Source: Staphylococcus saprophyticus subsp. saprophyticus ATCC 15305 = NCTC 7292 (GTDB lineage Bacteria; Bacillota; Bacilli; Staphylococcales; Staphylococcaceae). From it: a DNA stretch of 64,000 nt. The stretch is taken from positions 1,612,001 through 1,676,000 of the forward strand of contig NC_007350.1 in NCBI RefSeq assembly GCF_000010125.1, in the 5' to 3' direction. Positions 1 through 9,272 of this stretch are shown here, in pieces (within the stretch, counting starts at the first letter, position 1; the number at the start of each line of letters is the position of its first letter). A program made the position numbers and the translations under genes. The notes under the pieces are model-generated. The model was not told the DNA's origin. It ran no database searches and saw only the letters and a program-made list of their open reading frames with translations.

Positions 1-344
1 TTATATTTCATAATTATACCCCACTCTTATTTTTAATGTTTCTAAAGTGTTGCGCTTTCATTCTTAAACATCTTGTTTATTATAACAAGTTCAATAAACA
101 TTATAAACCAAAACTGGTTGTATTGTTCTTATTAAATGCAAAATTAAATTGCTAACAACCTTAAAACCATTTAAAAAATGTCATTATTTCAAAAAAATAT
201 GGAAGTAAGAATTAATCAAATTTTAAAATCTGATTTTCTCACTCCCATCTGTAACATGACTGATATAGTCGATGTTTTTCCTTTTGAAGTCATATACTAT
301 TGTATAAATGATACTCTTTTAAGATTCTAATGCTGTGATTTATA
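1..344. other. Intergenic region downstream of fakA, no gene seen
   Basis: No reading frame with a ribosome binding site and no convincing terminator is visible here. In S. aureus recG follows fakA on the same strand; it is not seen in these 344 bases, so it either lies beyond the left edge or has been displaced. The stretch is very A+T rich. Confidence 0.5.
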
Positions 345-2003
345 TTATTCTACAGAAAACAAATATTGATAAACAGGTTGTTGACCATCATGTTGTTCTA
401 ATTCAACGTCTGGATATGTTGCTTCCATCCAATCTTCAATGTCTGAAGTAACTGTTTTATCAGCATCCATACCAACGATCATCGTAATGATTTCACTATC
501 TTCATTAATCATTTCTGCCATTAATCCCTTAACCGTTTCAAATTGATCAGCATGACTTGTTACAATTTTATCCTCAATCAAGCCCATAAATGCGTCTTTT
601 TTAATTTCAACACCATCAATTTTAGTATCTCTCACAGCGTATGTCACTGAACCAGAACGTACTGCTTCTAAAGATTCCACCATTCTTGATTTATTAGATT
701 CGAGTGAATCAGTTTCATCGTAATTAAATAACGCAGCAATGCCTTGTGGTATTGATTTGGTCGGAATGACTATAGTATCAGCTTCTACAATTTCAGCAGC
801 TTGTTCACTAGCCATTAGAATGTTTTTATTATTAGGTAAAATGATTGCACGTTTACATTGTGATTGTTCAATAATCTTGACAATATCTTCTGTTGATGGA
901 TTCATTGTTTGTCCACCACTAATCATGTGTGTCGCACCCATTGACTTGAAAATCTCTGAAATACCTTCACCCATGGAGATTGCAATGACTGCAGTGTCGA
1001 CTGCCTGCGTTTCTTCTGTAGATATTGCTTTGCCACCGTCATGTTCTTTTTTCACAACTTCACGATGTTGTTCACGCATATTTTCGACTTTTAACTTAAT
1101 TAATTCACCATACTGTTGACCATAGTTAAATACGTCACCTGGTTTTTCTGTATGCACATGCACTTTAACAATTTCCTCATCGTTGATAACTAATAAAGAA
1201 TCCCCAAACTGGCTCATGTCTTCTCTAAAATTCTGCTCATCAAAGGTTTTTTTATTTTTTCCAAAACGAACCATCATTTCAGTACAATAGCCATAAACGA
1301 TATCTTCCGTATTAATTACGCCATGAAAATCATGTTCTTCATTAACTAAAGACTCTTTATTTAATTTTGGTGACTGTGCAGATATCGTTTCACCTTTTAA
1401 TGCTTTTAAAAATCCAGCGTAAACAATAGCTAAGCCTTTACCTCCACTATCTACAACACCGACTTCTTTTAATACTGGTAATAAATTCGGTGTGTTTTCA
1501 AGTGAGACTTCTGCTTCTTCGAGAATGTAAGCCATTAATTCAATACAATCGTCGGTTTCTTCTGCCTTTTGTATAGCTGCATCAGCTGCATCTCTTGCTA
1601 CTGTTAAAATCGTTCCCTCAACTGGTTTCATGATTGCTTTATACGCTGTATCTACACCTGCTTTAAAACTTTCAGCAAATTGTTTAGCATTAATTGTTTC
1701 ATATGTTTCTAAACTTTTACTAAACCCTCTAAATAATTGTGACAAAATCACACCAGAGTTCCCTCTAGCACCCATCAATAAACCTTTAGAAAATGTCTTA
1801 CCTAGTTCACCAATTTGTTGAGATAAATTGTTTTCGACTGCTTCTCTCCCTGATGTCATCGTCAAATTCATATTCGTCCCAGTATCTCCATCTGGTACTG
1901 GATAAACGTTCAATGAATCAACTAAGTCTGCATGATTTGATAAATTTTGCGCCCCTTGTATAATCATCTCGGCAAATAATTTACCATCTATTTTGCTTAC
2001 CAT
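345..2003 (-). CDS. fakA: Fatty acid kinase catalytic subunit FakA (DhaL/DAK2 family)
   Basis: Soluble cytoplasmic kinase that phosphorylates exogenous fatty acids held by a FakB protein, giving acyl-phosphate for PlsX/PlsY and phospholipid synthesis; it also affects virulence regulators in S. aureus. The 552 residues match the family length (about 550). The N-terminal DAK2 kinase domain (about residues 10-210) carries the nucleotide/metal motif [11 protein letters not shown] near residue 36. A middle domain and a DegV-like C-terminal domain (about 310-552) follow. The start at 2003 has AGGAGG about 10 nt upstream and lies 14 nt after the Asp23-like gene, so the two are co-transcribed. Identification is by strong family resemblance and conserved context. 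Confidence 0.93.
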   Translation of the reverse strand: MVSKIDGKLFAEMIIQGAQNLSNHADLVDSLNVYPVPDGDTGTNMNLTMTSGREAVENNLSQQIGELGKTFSKGLLMGARGNSGVILSQLFRGFSKSLETYETINAKQFAESFKAGVDTAYKAIMKPVEGTILTVARDAADAAIQKAEETDDCIELMAYILEEAEVSLENTPNLLPVLKEVGVVDSGGKGLAIVYAGFLKALKGETISAQSPKLNKESLVNEEHDFHGVINTEDIVYGYCTEMMVRFGKNKKTFDEQNFREDMSQFGDSLLVINDEEIVKVHVHTEKPGDVFNYGQQYGELIKLKVENMREQHREVVKKEHDGGKAISTEETQAVDTAVIAISMGEGISEIFKSMGATHMISGGQTMNPSTEDIVKIIEQSQCKRAIILPNNKNILMASEQAAEIVEADTIVIPTKSIPQGIAALFNYDETDSLESNKSRMVESLEAVRSGSVTYAVRDTKIDGVEIKKDAFMGLIEDKIVTSHADQFETVKGLMAEMINEDSEIITMIVGMDADKTVTSDIEDWMEATYPDVELEQHDGQQPVYQYLFSVE

Positions 2004-2017
2004 TGCGTAATGTCCTC

Positions 2018-2389
2018 CTAGTTTTTCGTGCCATTATTAATGCGCACACCTTGTACAAATATATTGATTGAATTTACTTTTATTTTTAATGTTTGTTCTA
2101 ATGTATATTTTACTGTTGATTGTACATTGCTAGCTACTTCAGATATTTTTGTTCCAAAGCTTACAATAATGTACATATCTACGTCAACAACGCCATTATC
2201 TTCTCGTACAATGATACCTTTAGCATAATTTTCATGTCCGAGTATTTCTGCAATGCCATCTCTAACTTGTTGTCTAGAAGCCATGCCTACAATTCCATAA
2301 CATTCTACTGCTTTACTACCCACAACTGAAGATATTACTTCGTTTGAAATGTCTATACTACCGTAATCATTTGTGATTTCTAATGTCAT
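2018..2389 (-). CDS. Asp23/Gls24 family protein (YloU-like)
   Basis: A 123-residue Asp23/DUF322 family protein, the partner always found just upstream of fakA in Firmicutes. The family consists of small cytosolic or membrane-associated proteins linked to envelope stress; the role of this paralogue is not established, though the pairing suggests a link to fatty acid kinase. No signal peptide or membrane segment is visible. The start is ATG at 2389 with an AGGAGG-like site directly upstream. A promoter candidate with an extended -10 (TGGTATAAT) lies at 2494-2502 on the minus strand, about 105 nt upstream. Confidence 0.88.
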   Translation of the reverse strand: MTLEITNDYGSIDISNEVISSVVGSKAVECYGIVGMASRQQVRDGIAEILGHENYAKGIIVREDNGVVDVDMYIIVSFGTKISEVASNVQSTVKYTLEQTLKIKVNSINIFVQGVRINNGTKN

Positions 2390-2493
2390 AAAATAGGCCT
2401 CCTAAGTTTATGGTTATATCATAATCGCCAATAATAAACAATGCGTTTTGATTATCTTATTAAAAAAAATACTATATTTATCCACAGTTTACA

Positions 2494-2522
2494 ATTATAC
2501 CATAATTTAATATTAACAAAAG
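2494..2522 (-). promoter_or_regulatory. Promoter candidate for the Asp23-like/fakA operon
   Basis: On the minus strand there is a consensus -10 TATAAT (2494-2499) preceded by TGG, which makes an extended -10. The -35 region is weak (CTTTTG at a 17-nt spacing). It faces away from the rpmB promoter 60 bases further right. Confidence 0.55.
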
Positions 2523-2558
2523 TATTACTCATGTAAACGAAAAATTTTTCTCGTTTTA

Positions 2559-2587
2559 TTGCTATCTATACTTATTTGTGGTACATT
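2559..2587 (+). promoter_or_regulatory. Promoter of rpmB
   Basis: TTGCTA at 2559-2564 and TACATT at 2582-2587 are separated by 17 nt, with a TGG extended -10 element. This leaves a leader of about 45 nt before the rpmB ribosome binding site (AAAGGAGG near 2627). Confidence 0.6.
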
Positions 2588-2640
2588 ATTCAAGTATGTA
2601 GTAGATACGTGTATTTATATTTATTAAAGGAGGTACTTTC

Positions 2641-2829
2641 ATGGGCAAACAATGTTTCGTAACAGGTCGTAAAGCTTCAACTGGAAACAATCGTTCTCAC
2701 GCTTTAAATTCTTCTAAAAGAAGATGGAATGCTAACCTTCAAAAAGTTAGAATTCTTGTAGACGGAAAACCTAAAAAAGTTTGGGTTTCTGCACGTGCTT
2801 TAAAATCTGGTAAAGTAACTAGAGTTTAA
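2641..2829 (+). CDS. rpmB: 50S ribosomal protein L28 (bL28)
   Basis: A 62-residue basic protein starting [13 protein letters not shown], the usual L28 N-terminus, and ending KSGKVTRV. It is a structural protein of the large ribosomal subunit. The single N-terminal Cys with no CxxC pair suggests the zinc-independent form. A near-perfect AAAGGAGG site lies 7 nt upstream of the ATG. It is monocistronic: it has its own promoter and a strong terminator directly after, and it converges with thiN. Confidence 0.97.
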   Translation: MGKQCFVTGRKASTGNNRSHALNSSKRRWNANLQKVRILVDGKPKKVWVSARALKSGKVTRV

Positions 2830-2844
2830 TAAATATAATGCACG

Positions 2845-2884
2845 AAAAGACTAATCCTTATGTGGAGGATTGGTCTTTTTTTAT
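2845..2884 (+). terminator. Intrinsic terminator after rpmB
   Basis: An 11-bp stem (2847-2857 paired with 2867-2877, one G:U pair) with a 9-nt loop is followed by a run of seven T. It lies just 17 nt after the rpmB stop. The A-run on the other side may let it also act weakly for the converging thiN operon. Confidence 0.88.
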
Positions 2885-2927
2885 TTCATTTTCTTTTAGA
2901 TATCAGCGTATATTTAAAAATCCTCAT

Positions 2928-3563
2928 TTAATCTTTACTTCGAATCATCAATACACTGCCTTCAATTATTTCTATATTCCCACAAGATTGACTTAATTCA
3001 TTTGAAATAGTAAGCGTTGAACCAAGTTTCAGTGTTTCATTTTGTAAGTTATATTTAAAGCCTTTCAATGAAATTACAGTTGGATAGATGACTGGTATAA
3101 ATGAAATATATGGAAATTGTTCACTATACGTCACATTAAACTGACCTTTTTGTATAAATTGAATTTCATTTGTATCATCTATTAATTTAATGTTGATATT
3201 CATTTTTGCATATTCCGGTTTTTCCAGTATTTGTAAGGCGCCCATGAAATGATCTAGTCTACCGCCCGTCGCACCATAAACATCAATATTTCGATAGCCA
3301 CGCTTTACTGCTTGATCAATACCTAAAGCTAAATCTGTGTCATCTTTTTCAGAATTATAAGGATTTATCTCTATCTGTTGTTGTATAAAGTTCCTCTCTG
3401 AATCAGAAATAGAATCGAAATCACCGACTGCAAATTGAGGTGTAATCCCAGATTCTAGCAAGATCAAGGTGCCTCTATCTATACCAATCCAATGTTCATG
3501 TTTATGTTCCACTAAAATATGCTTGGGCAAATTTCTATTGCCACATAATAAATTGGCTTTCAT
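2928..3563 (-). CDS. thiN: Thiamine pyrophosphokinase
   Basis: Transfers pyrophosphate from ATP to thiamine to make thiamine diphosphate, the cofactor of transketolase and pyruvate dehydrogenase. The 211-residue length fits the family. Catalytic-domain signatures visible include VGDFDSIS (near residue 46), DDTDLALG (near 79) and GATGGRLDH (near 97), which bind ATP and magnesium; a C-terminal beta domain binds thiamine. It starts 5 nt after the rpe stop, as last gene of the def-fmt-pknB-rsgA-rpe operon. Its link with rpe fits the pentose phosphate pathway. Confidence 0.93.
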   Translation of the reverse strand: MKANLLCGNRNLPKHILVEHKHEHWIGIDRGTLILLESGITPQFAVGDFDSISDSERNFIQQQIEINPYNSEKDDTDLALGIDQAVKRGYRNIDVYGATGGRLDHFMGALQILEKPEYAKMNINIKLIDDTNEIQFIQKGQFNVTYSEQFPYISFIPVIYPTVISLKGFKYNLQNETLKLGSTLTISNELSQSCGNIEIIEGSVLMIRSKD

Positions 3564-3568
3564 CTATG

Positions 3569-4213
3569 TCAACCTTTCAATGTGTTAGTTACCGTTTGAT
3601 AATCATCGTGTTTAAAAAAGTATGACCCTGCAACTAACATTGTCGCACCATGGTTAACTACAGTTTCAACAGTGTTATTGTTAATACCACCATCTACTTC
3701 AATATCAAAGTTTAAGCCTTGCGCTTTTTTGATTTCAGATAATTGATCCAGTTTTTCTACGCAATCATTTATAAATGTTTGACCACCAAAACCAGGGTTT
3801 ACTGTCATAACCAATACATAATCTACCATTTTTAATACCGGACGAATTGAATCAACTGGCGTCCCAGGATTAATCACCACACCAGCTTTTACATTTTTAT
3901 TCTTAATTTGTTCAATCACTCTGTGAATATGGGGTGTTGCTTCAACATGTACTGAAATCATATCAGCGCCATGCTCAGCAAATAATTCAACATATTTTTC
4001 AGGTTCTTCTATCATAAGATGCACATCAATAGGTAAATCTGTACCTTTACGTACTGAATCCAATATAGGTAGTCCGATTGAAATGTTAGGTACAAATTGT
4101 CCATCCATGACGTCAAAATGTACCCCATCAACGCCTGCCTTTTCTAAAGCAGTTAACTCTTGTTGTAAATTCAAAAAATCTGCTGATAATAATGATGGAT
4201 ATAATTTTGCCAC
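3569..4213 (-). CDS. rpe: Ribulose-phosphate 3-epimerase
   Basis: Interconverts ribulose 5-phosphate and xylulose 5-phosphate in the pentose phosphate pathway. It is a 214-residue TIM barrel with metal and catalytic signatures HFDVMDGQFVPN (near residue 33), VMTVNPGFGGQ (near 135) and the phosphate-binding EVDGGIN (near 172). The start codon is GTG, immediately abutting the rsgA stop; AAAGGAAAG lies at a suitable distance inside the end of rsgA. Translation is probably coupled to rsgA. Confidence 0.95.
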   Translation of the reverse strand: MAKLYPSLLSADFLNLQQELTALEKAGVDGVHFDVMDGQFVPNISIGLPILDSVRKGTDLPIDVHLMIEEPEKYVELFAEHGADMISVHVEATPHIHRVIEQIKNKNVKAGVVINPGTPVDSIRPVLKMVDYVLVMTVNPGFGGQTFINDCVEKLDQLSEIKKAQGLNFDIEVDGGINNNTVETVVNHGATMLVAGSYFFKHDDYQTVTNTLKG

Positions 4214-5089
4214 TTAATATCTTTCCTTTCTATTTGAAATTTCTTTAAATAGCTGTAAATAATGATCGTATCTAAACTGGGCAATATTGCCATTTTCTAA
4301 TTCAGCTTTAACATTACATTTCGGTTCATTAATATGGTTACAATCTCTGAACTTACATGTCGCACCATATTCATGTATTTCCATGAAATAATTTTTGATT
4401 TCATCTTTTTGTATATGATCATAATCCAAAGCACTAAAGCCTGGCGTATCTGCTATAAAGCCTTTAGCTCTCTCAAACAATTCAACATGACGTGTTGTAT
4501 GACGACCACGATTTAACGCTTTAGAAATGTGTTGTGTTTCAATCTCTATATTAGGAAAATATTTATTCAATAACGTTGATTTACCAACACCTGATTGACC
4601 ACTCAACACAGCTAAACCATCACCCCAACTTGAAAAGACTTGTTCAATATCTTCATTAATACTTATGAATTGTGTTTTATAGCTCATATTCTCATAAACT
4701 TCTAGCAATTTTTCAATATCGTGTTGTTTTTCCAAAGATGTCAAATCTTTTTTAGTTACAAGAATACGCGGACGCATATGATAAGAATGCGCAATTACTA
4801 AAAACCTATCTAGTAACTGTGTAGAAAAATCTGGTTCTACAGCACTCATTACAATAATGAGATGGTCGACATTACTAACAGGCGGTCGCTTTATTTCATT
4901 TTTTCGTTCATGTACATGATGTATATAACCTTCCGTTACATTTTCTACTTCAAAATCAACGACATCACCTACAATAGGTGAAAATTTATTTTTTCTAAAA
5001 AGGCCACGTGGTTTTGTATCATACATTTCACCGTCTACATCAACTCGGTAAACACCACTGATTGATTTTATGATGCGTCCTGTTTTCAC
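4214..5089 (-). CDS. rsgA: Small ribosomal subunit biogenesis GTPase RsgA
   Basis: A circularly permuted GTPase that checks late 30S maturation and is stimulated by the ribosome. An N-terminal OB fold (about 1-70) precedes the GTPase domain with motifs in permuted order: TKKDL (G4, near 113), P-loop GQSGVGKST (near 165), DTPGFSALD (G3, near 215). A C-terminal zinc-binding segment has conserved Cys and His (C..C.H...C near 246-260). The 291-residue length is normal. A 286-nt gap separates it from pknB; it still lies in the same direction and probably has additional promoter input. Confidence 0.95.
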   Translation of the reverse strand: MKTGRIIKSISGVYRVDVDGEMYDTKPRGLFRKNKFSPIVGDVVDFEVENVTEGYIHHVHERKNEIKRPPVSNVDHLIIVMSAVEPDFSTQLLDRFLVIAHSYHMRPRILVTKKDLTSLEKQHDIEKLLEVYENMSYKTQFISINEDIEQVFSSWGDGLAVLSGQSGVGKSTLLNKYFPNIEIETQHISKALNRGRHTTRHVELFERAKGFIADTPGFSALDYDHIQKDEIKNYFMEIHEYGATCKFRDCNHINEPKCNVKAELENGNIAQFRYDHYLQLFKEISNRKERY

Positions 5090-5254
5090 TTAGGCACCCC
5101 TCTTTTAAATACTTTTACCATTTATATTATAGCAAAGCATTTTTGATTTAAATATGATTTGAAACGATTTCGGCTAAATTTTCAGTTGTAAATATCGATA
5201 ACGATACTTTTCCACTTAATTATTCTATGAATGAAATTGAGATAATAAATTAAA

Positions 5255-5291
5255 AGCACCAATTTAATCCAAATTCGACTAAATTGGTGCT
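5255..5291 (-). terminator. Terminator-like perfect 12-bp inverted repeat after pknB
   Basis: Arms at 5255-5266 and 5280-5291 are exact reverse complements with a 13-nt loop. Reading the minus strand, a T-rich tract follows (the plus strand to the left is A-rich). It likely ends part of the pknB transcript before rsgA. Confidence 0.7.
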
Positions 5292-5317
5292 CATTTTATA
5301 TCTTCTATTTGTGGTTC

Positions 5318-5377
5318 GCTAGAGCTTTCGCTCTTGCATAAGCGACACTATGCTCTCTTCGCTCGCTAAGTGTCGCT
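5318..5377. repeat. Nested G+C-rich inverted repeats overlapping the pknB stop codon
   Basis: A 9-bp inverted repeat (5341-5349 with 5369-5377) includes the TAG stop of pknB in its right arm. Next to it is a smaller hairpin (AGAGC..GCTCT near 5321-5334). These are noticeably richer in G+C than the flanks and lie upstream of the terminator at 5255-5291 in transcript order. Confidence 0.65.
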
Positions 5378-7430
5378 AAAAATCATAAGGTATATCTTTA
5401 TCAGCAACAACTTTACCATCTACACGAACGGTATAACCAGCCGTTTTACCTTTTTCTATTGTCATCGGTATTTTAATGGTTTTATTGTCTTTTATTTTAA
5501 ATGTTTGTGAAGGTGATGTCCCTTCGCCATCTTTGTCTCTTACAAACACTTTTACTTCTTGGCTGTCGTCATCTTTACCAGTATATTGAACTTCATACGT
5601 TTCTGTATAATCTTTAGTCGCTGGTTCATCATCTTTAGATTCTTTGTCATCTTTATCTTTATCGTCAGCATTTTTTTCCTCATCTTCTTTATCATCATCA
5701 GATTTTGGAGCGCCTTTTGAAACGGTGAATTCAATTGTTGAACCTTCGTCTATTTCTTCATCTTTTGGTGATTGGCTGATAACATTATCTTTTTTAACTT
5801 TCTTGTCCTCAGTTTCCTGAGTGACAACTACCTTGAATCCTTTTGCCTCTAACTCTGATTTTGCCGTTTTAAAAGCTTTATTCTCATAGTCATCAACGTA
5901 AACTTGTTTTGTCCCTAAAGATTCAGTAAGCTCTATATTACTATCATTCACTTTCACTTTATCTCCAGGATTCACATTTTGTGATTCAATTAAACCTTTA
6001 GCGATATTTTGTTTCGTGTACGCTTGTTTCACTTTTGAATCTTTGATGCCTAAATCTTTTAATTTATCTAAAGCTTCGGATTTTGTCATACCAAATAAAT
6101 TTGGCATTTCCGTCAATTCAGGTCCTTTAGATAAAACAATGTCAACTTTACTTTGTTGTTCTAAACGATCCCCTTTCTCAGGCGTCGTTTTTATAATTTT
6201 ATTCTCTGGATATTTATCACTATATTCACGCGATATATTATCCATTTGTAATTTATTTTCTTTTAAAATATGTTCTGCTTCTTTTTCTGTCTTACCTGAT
6301 AAATCTGGTGTTTCTAAATATTTATTTCCAAACATACCCATTGCCATGAATCCAAATAAACCAAACAGCAATAAGACGATTATAAGTGTATAGAAAAACT
6401 TCTTTTTCTTTGTACGCTTTTTTTGTGGTACCTCATAAATATGTTCTTCACTTGATTGAAATTGTTGTTGATTGACGATAGGAATCTGCATTGTTTCTTT
6501 TATGTTTTTTCCTTTATCTTCATCTCTCGTCTGGTTGACAATATCTGATTTATTTATAGGAATTGTCTTGGTATTCTCCTCAACGGATTGATACCTCGCT
6601 TCATTCTCACGATTTTCAGACAATACATTTTCTAAATCACTTTGCATATCTCTTACTGATTGGTAACGCACCGTCTTATCTTTTTCCGTTGCTTTCAGTA
6701 CAACATTACTTAGTGCTTGAGGTACATCCGAGCGTTCATCAGTAATATTAGGCATAGGATCTTGGATATGCTTAATTGCAATACTTACTGCTGTTTCTCC
6801 AGAAAACGGTGGTTTACCAATAAGCATTTCATATAATACAACACCAATTGAATAAATATCGGTACCATTATCTGTCGATTCACCACGTGCTTGTTCGGGT
6901 GATAAATATTGAACTGTACCTAATACATGGTTCGTTTGTGTCATTGTTGTTTCGCTTAGAGCTTTCGCAATACCAAAATCTAAAATCTTCAAAGTCTGGT
7001 GCTTATCTATTAAAATATTTTGTGGTTTAATATCACGGTGTACGATTTTAGTATCATGAGCATGTTTAATTCCATTAATAATTTGATTGGTAAAGTTGAG
7101 TGCTGTTGTGGTATCCAAAGGTTGGTTTTTTTGAATGTATTCAGATAATGTCGGTCCTTCTATATATTCCATTACTAAATAGAAATTATCATCATCTTCC
7201 GTAACATCAAACACGTTCACTATATTTTTATGTGATAGTTGTGTTAAATTATGTACTTCTCTTTCGAAACGTTTAATAGTTTCTTCTTTCTCACCAGCAG
7301 GAATCCTAATTGCTTTGATCGCTACTTTACGATTGAGAATTGTGTCTTCGGCAAGATAGACAGTACTCATTCCGCCACCACCGAGTTTTTTAATGACCTC
7401 GTAGCGCTCACTTATTATTTTGCCTATCAT
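5376..7430 (-). CDS. pknB: PASTA-domain serine/threonine protein kinase PknB (Stk1)
   Basis: Membrane kinase that senses peptidoglycan/lipid II through extracellular PASTA domains and phosphorylates cell-wall, division and regulatory targets. The N-terminal kinase domain (about 10-270) has the glycine loop near 17, catalytic Lys near 39, HRDIKPQN near 131, DFG near 150 and an activation loop with TMTQT. A basic stretch and one membrane segment (about 345-368) follow, then three PASTA repeats (about 372-575), an acidic Asp/Lys-rich linker and a C-terminal cap. At 684 residues it is about 20 longer than S. aureus PknB; the surplus seems to be in the linker. It overlaps stp by 4 nt. Confidence 0.96.
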   Translation of the reverse strand: MIGKIISERYEVIKKLGGGGMSTVYLAEDTILNRKVAIKAIRIPAGEKEETIKRFEREVHNLTQLSHKNIVNVFDVTEDDDNFYLVMEYIEGPTLSEYIQKNQPLDTTTALNFTNQIINGIKHAHDTKIVHRDIKPQNILIDKHQTLKILDFGIAKALSETTMTQTNHVLGTVQYLSPEQARGESTDNGTDIYSIGVVLYEMLIGKPPFSGETAVSIAIKHIQDPMPNITDERSDVPQALSNVVLKATEKDKTVRYQSVRDMQSDLENVLSENRENEARYQSVEENTKTIPINKSDIVNQTRDEDKGKNIKETMQIPIVNQQQFQSSEEHIYEVPQKKRTKKKKFFYTLIIVLLLFGLFGFMAMGMFGNKYLETPDLSGKTEKEAEHILKENKLQMDNISREYSDKYPENKIIKTTPEKGDRLEQQSKVDIVLSKGPELTEMPNLFGMTKSEALDKLKDLGIKDSKVKQAYTKQNIAKGLIESQNVNPGDKVKVNDSNIELTESLGTKQVYVDDYENKAFKTAKSELEAKGFKVVVTQETEDKKVKKDNVISQSPKDEEIDEGSTIEFTVSKGAPKSDDDKEDEEKNADDKDKDDKESKDDEPATKDYTETYEVQYTGKDDDSQEVKVFVRDKDGEGTSPSQTFKIKDNKTIKIPMTIEKGKTAGYTVRVDGKVVADKDIPYDF

Positions 7431-8170
7431 ACTTTATCACCTTCAATCTCAGCCAATACAATACTCACATTGTCATTCGTATCTTCAGATAGTGCAAGTT
7501 CTATTAAGTCTTGACCGTGTGTCTCTAATTCTTTCGCTTGCACCAATGTTTCTTGAATTTGATGGTTACGTACAAAATCGGTTAAACCATCAGAATTTAA
7601 CATTAAATAATCATAGAAATTCGTTTTTTTCACAAATATATCTGGCGTCACTAACTTATCAGTCCCCATCACTTTGGTAATGATATTTCGTTGAGGATGA
7701 TTAAATGCTTGTTCAGCAGTAATTTGCCCAATCATCATGAGATGATTAACAAACGAATGATCATTCGTAATTTGTTCAATCTCTCTACTATTCACTAAAT
7801 AAGCTCGTGAATCACCAATATTTGCTACTACAATATAGTTATCAAATACTAAAGCACAGACACAAGTTGTACCCATGCCCTTATATTCTGGGTTTTCTAC
7901 TGACATTTCATATAACTCACGATTAATAGCTTTTAAAGTTGTTCTCAACCAATTTTCAGCTTGATCAGCTTCGATAAGATTTTCCACTTCAAAACGACGT
8001 TGAAGCTCATCAGTGACAAATTGGCTCGCAACTTCTCCTGCTAGGTGACCACCCATACCATCACAAAGCACTAATAGCTGTTGCTCTGTACGATTATAAA
8101 ATACGCCACCTGCATCTTCATTTTTATCACGGTATCGACCCGTGTCAGTAAAAAATTGTGCTTTTAGCAT
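7427..8170 (-). CDS. stp: PP2C-type protein phosphatase Stp1
   Basis: Mn/Mg-dependent phosphatase that reverses PknB phosphorylation. The 247-residue protein has the PP2C motifs in order: RDKNEDA (near 14), LCDGMGGHLAGE (near 35), NIGDSRAY (near 117) and SDGLTDFV (near 192), supplying the metal-binding aspartates. No membrane segment. Its stop overlaps the pknB start by 4 nt (ATGA), so kinase and phosphatase are translationally coupled. It starts 4 nt after rlmN. Confidence 0.95.
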   Translation of the reverse strand: MLKAQFFTDTGRYRDKNEDAGGVFYNRTEQQLLVLCDGMGGHLAGEVASQFVTDELQRRFEVENLIEADQAENWLRTTLKAINRELYEMSVENPEYKGMGTTCVCALVFDNYIVVANIGDSRAYLVNSREIEQITNDHSFVNHLMMIGQITAEQAFNHPQRNIITKVMGTDKLVTPDIFVKKTNFYDYLMLNSDGLTDFVRNHQIQETLVQAKELETHGQDLIELALSEDTNDNVSIVLAEIEGDKV

Positions 8171-8174
8171 GCCC

Positions 8175-9269
8175 CTACCTCGTTTCTACTTTTCGTTCCT
8201 TAGCTCTTAATTGACCACAAGCAGCGTCAATATCAGCACCTTGTTCACGTCTAATTGTTGCATTTATCCCTAAACGCTTCAATTCTTTTTCAAATTTAAA
8301 GATATCTTCTTTAGGTGTCTTCACATAATTTCTTTCTGGTACGTGATTCACTGGTATTAAGTTAACATGGCAATTCAATTCTTGAATTAAATGCGCTAAT
8401 TCCCTAGCATGTTCAATTTGGTCGTTGACGCCACCAAATAAACCATACTCAAAAGTAATACGTCTATTTGTTTTTTCTTGATAATAATGAATAGCTTCCA
8501 TTAATTTTTCTACATTATATGCTCTATTTATCGGCATCAAACGTGATCGAATTTCATCATTTGCACCGTGTAAGCTAACCGCAAAATTAATTTGAATATC
8601 TTCATCAGCGAAATCGTATATTCTTGGAATAATTCCTGAAGTTGACACTGTAATATGACGCGCTCCAATATTTAGTCCATTATCATCATTAACAATTTTT
8701 AAGAAATCCATCATTTCATCATAGTTTTCAAATGGTTCTCCAATACCCATGATAACGATTTGTGATACACGCTCTTCTGTTTCATCTAAAGCTTTTTGAA
8801 CTGTTAATACTTGAGAAACAATTTCTCCAGCTTCTAAGTTACGTTTTAAACCGCCTAATGTAGAAGCGCAAAACGTACAACCAATACGGCAACCAACCTG
8901 TGTGGTTACACAAACAGAATTCCCGTATTCATGTCTCATAAGGACCGTTTCAATTGTATAACCATCTTGTAATTCAAATAAAAACTTAATTGTACCGTCT
9001 TTACTTTCTTGTTTTACAACTGTTGTCATGGTTGTCATTGTAAAATTATCTTTAAGTACTTCTCTTAATTCTTTAGATAAATTTGTCATATCATCAATGT
9101 CATCGACGCGTTTTTCGTAAAGCCACTCAAAAATTTGTTTCGCTCTGAATTTTTGCTGACCATTTTGTACCAACCAATCTTGCATCTCATCGTATCTTAA
9201 TGAATAAATTGATTGCTTTTCAAAATTGGGAAGAAACTTATTTTTTTTCTTCTTTTCTGCAGTTATCAT
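8175..9269 (-). CDS. rlmN: Dual-specificity 23S rRNA/tRNA C2-adenine methyltransferase RlmN
   Basis: Radical SAM enzyme that methylates C2 of A2503 in 23S rRNA and A37 in some tRNAs. The iron-sulfur motif CRIGCTFC (CxxxCxxC) lies near residue 131, and the methyl-carrying cysteine is in DIDAACGQL near 346. The 364 residues and the lysine-rich N-terminus match the staphylococcal protein. It lies 3 nt from rsmB and 4 nt from stp inside the operon. Confidence 0.96.
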   Translation of the reverse strand: MITAEKKKKNKFLPNFEKQSIYSLRYDEMQDWLVQNGQQKFRAKQIFEWLYEKRVDDIDDMTNLSKELREVLKDNFTMTTMTTVVKQESKDGTIKFLFELQDGYTIETVLMRHEYGNSVCVTTQVGCRIGCTFCASTLGGLKRNLEAGEIVSQVLTVQKALDETEERVSQIVIMGIGEPFENYDEMMDFLKIVNDDNGLNIGARHITVSTSGIIPRIYDFADEDIQINFAVSLHGANDEIRSRLMPINRAYNVEKLMEAIHYYQEKTNRRITFEYGLFGGVNDQIEHARELAHLIQELNCHVNLIPVNHVPERNYVKTPKEDIFKFEKELKRLGINATIRREQGADIDAACGQLRAKERKVETR

Positions 9270-9272
9270 ATT

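Noticed and set aside
739..1119. Plus-strand open frame inside fakA
   Set aside because: It is antisense to a well-conserved gene, has no ribosome binding site and its composition is that of a shadow frame.
5552..5734. Minus-strand 60-codon frame in the Asp/Lys linker of pknB
   Set aside because: It is an alternative frame of a low-complexity repeat (Lys/Met/Asn-rich) and starts in the middle of the gene without a ribosome binding site.
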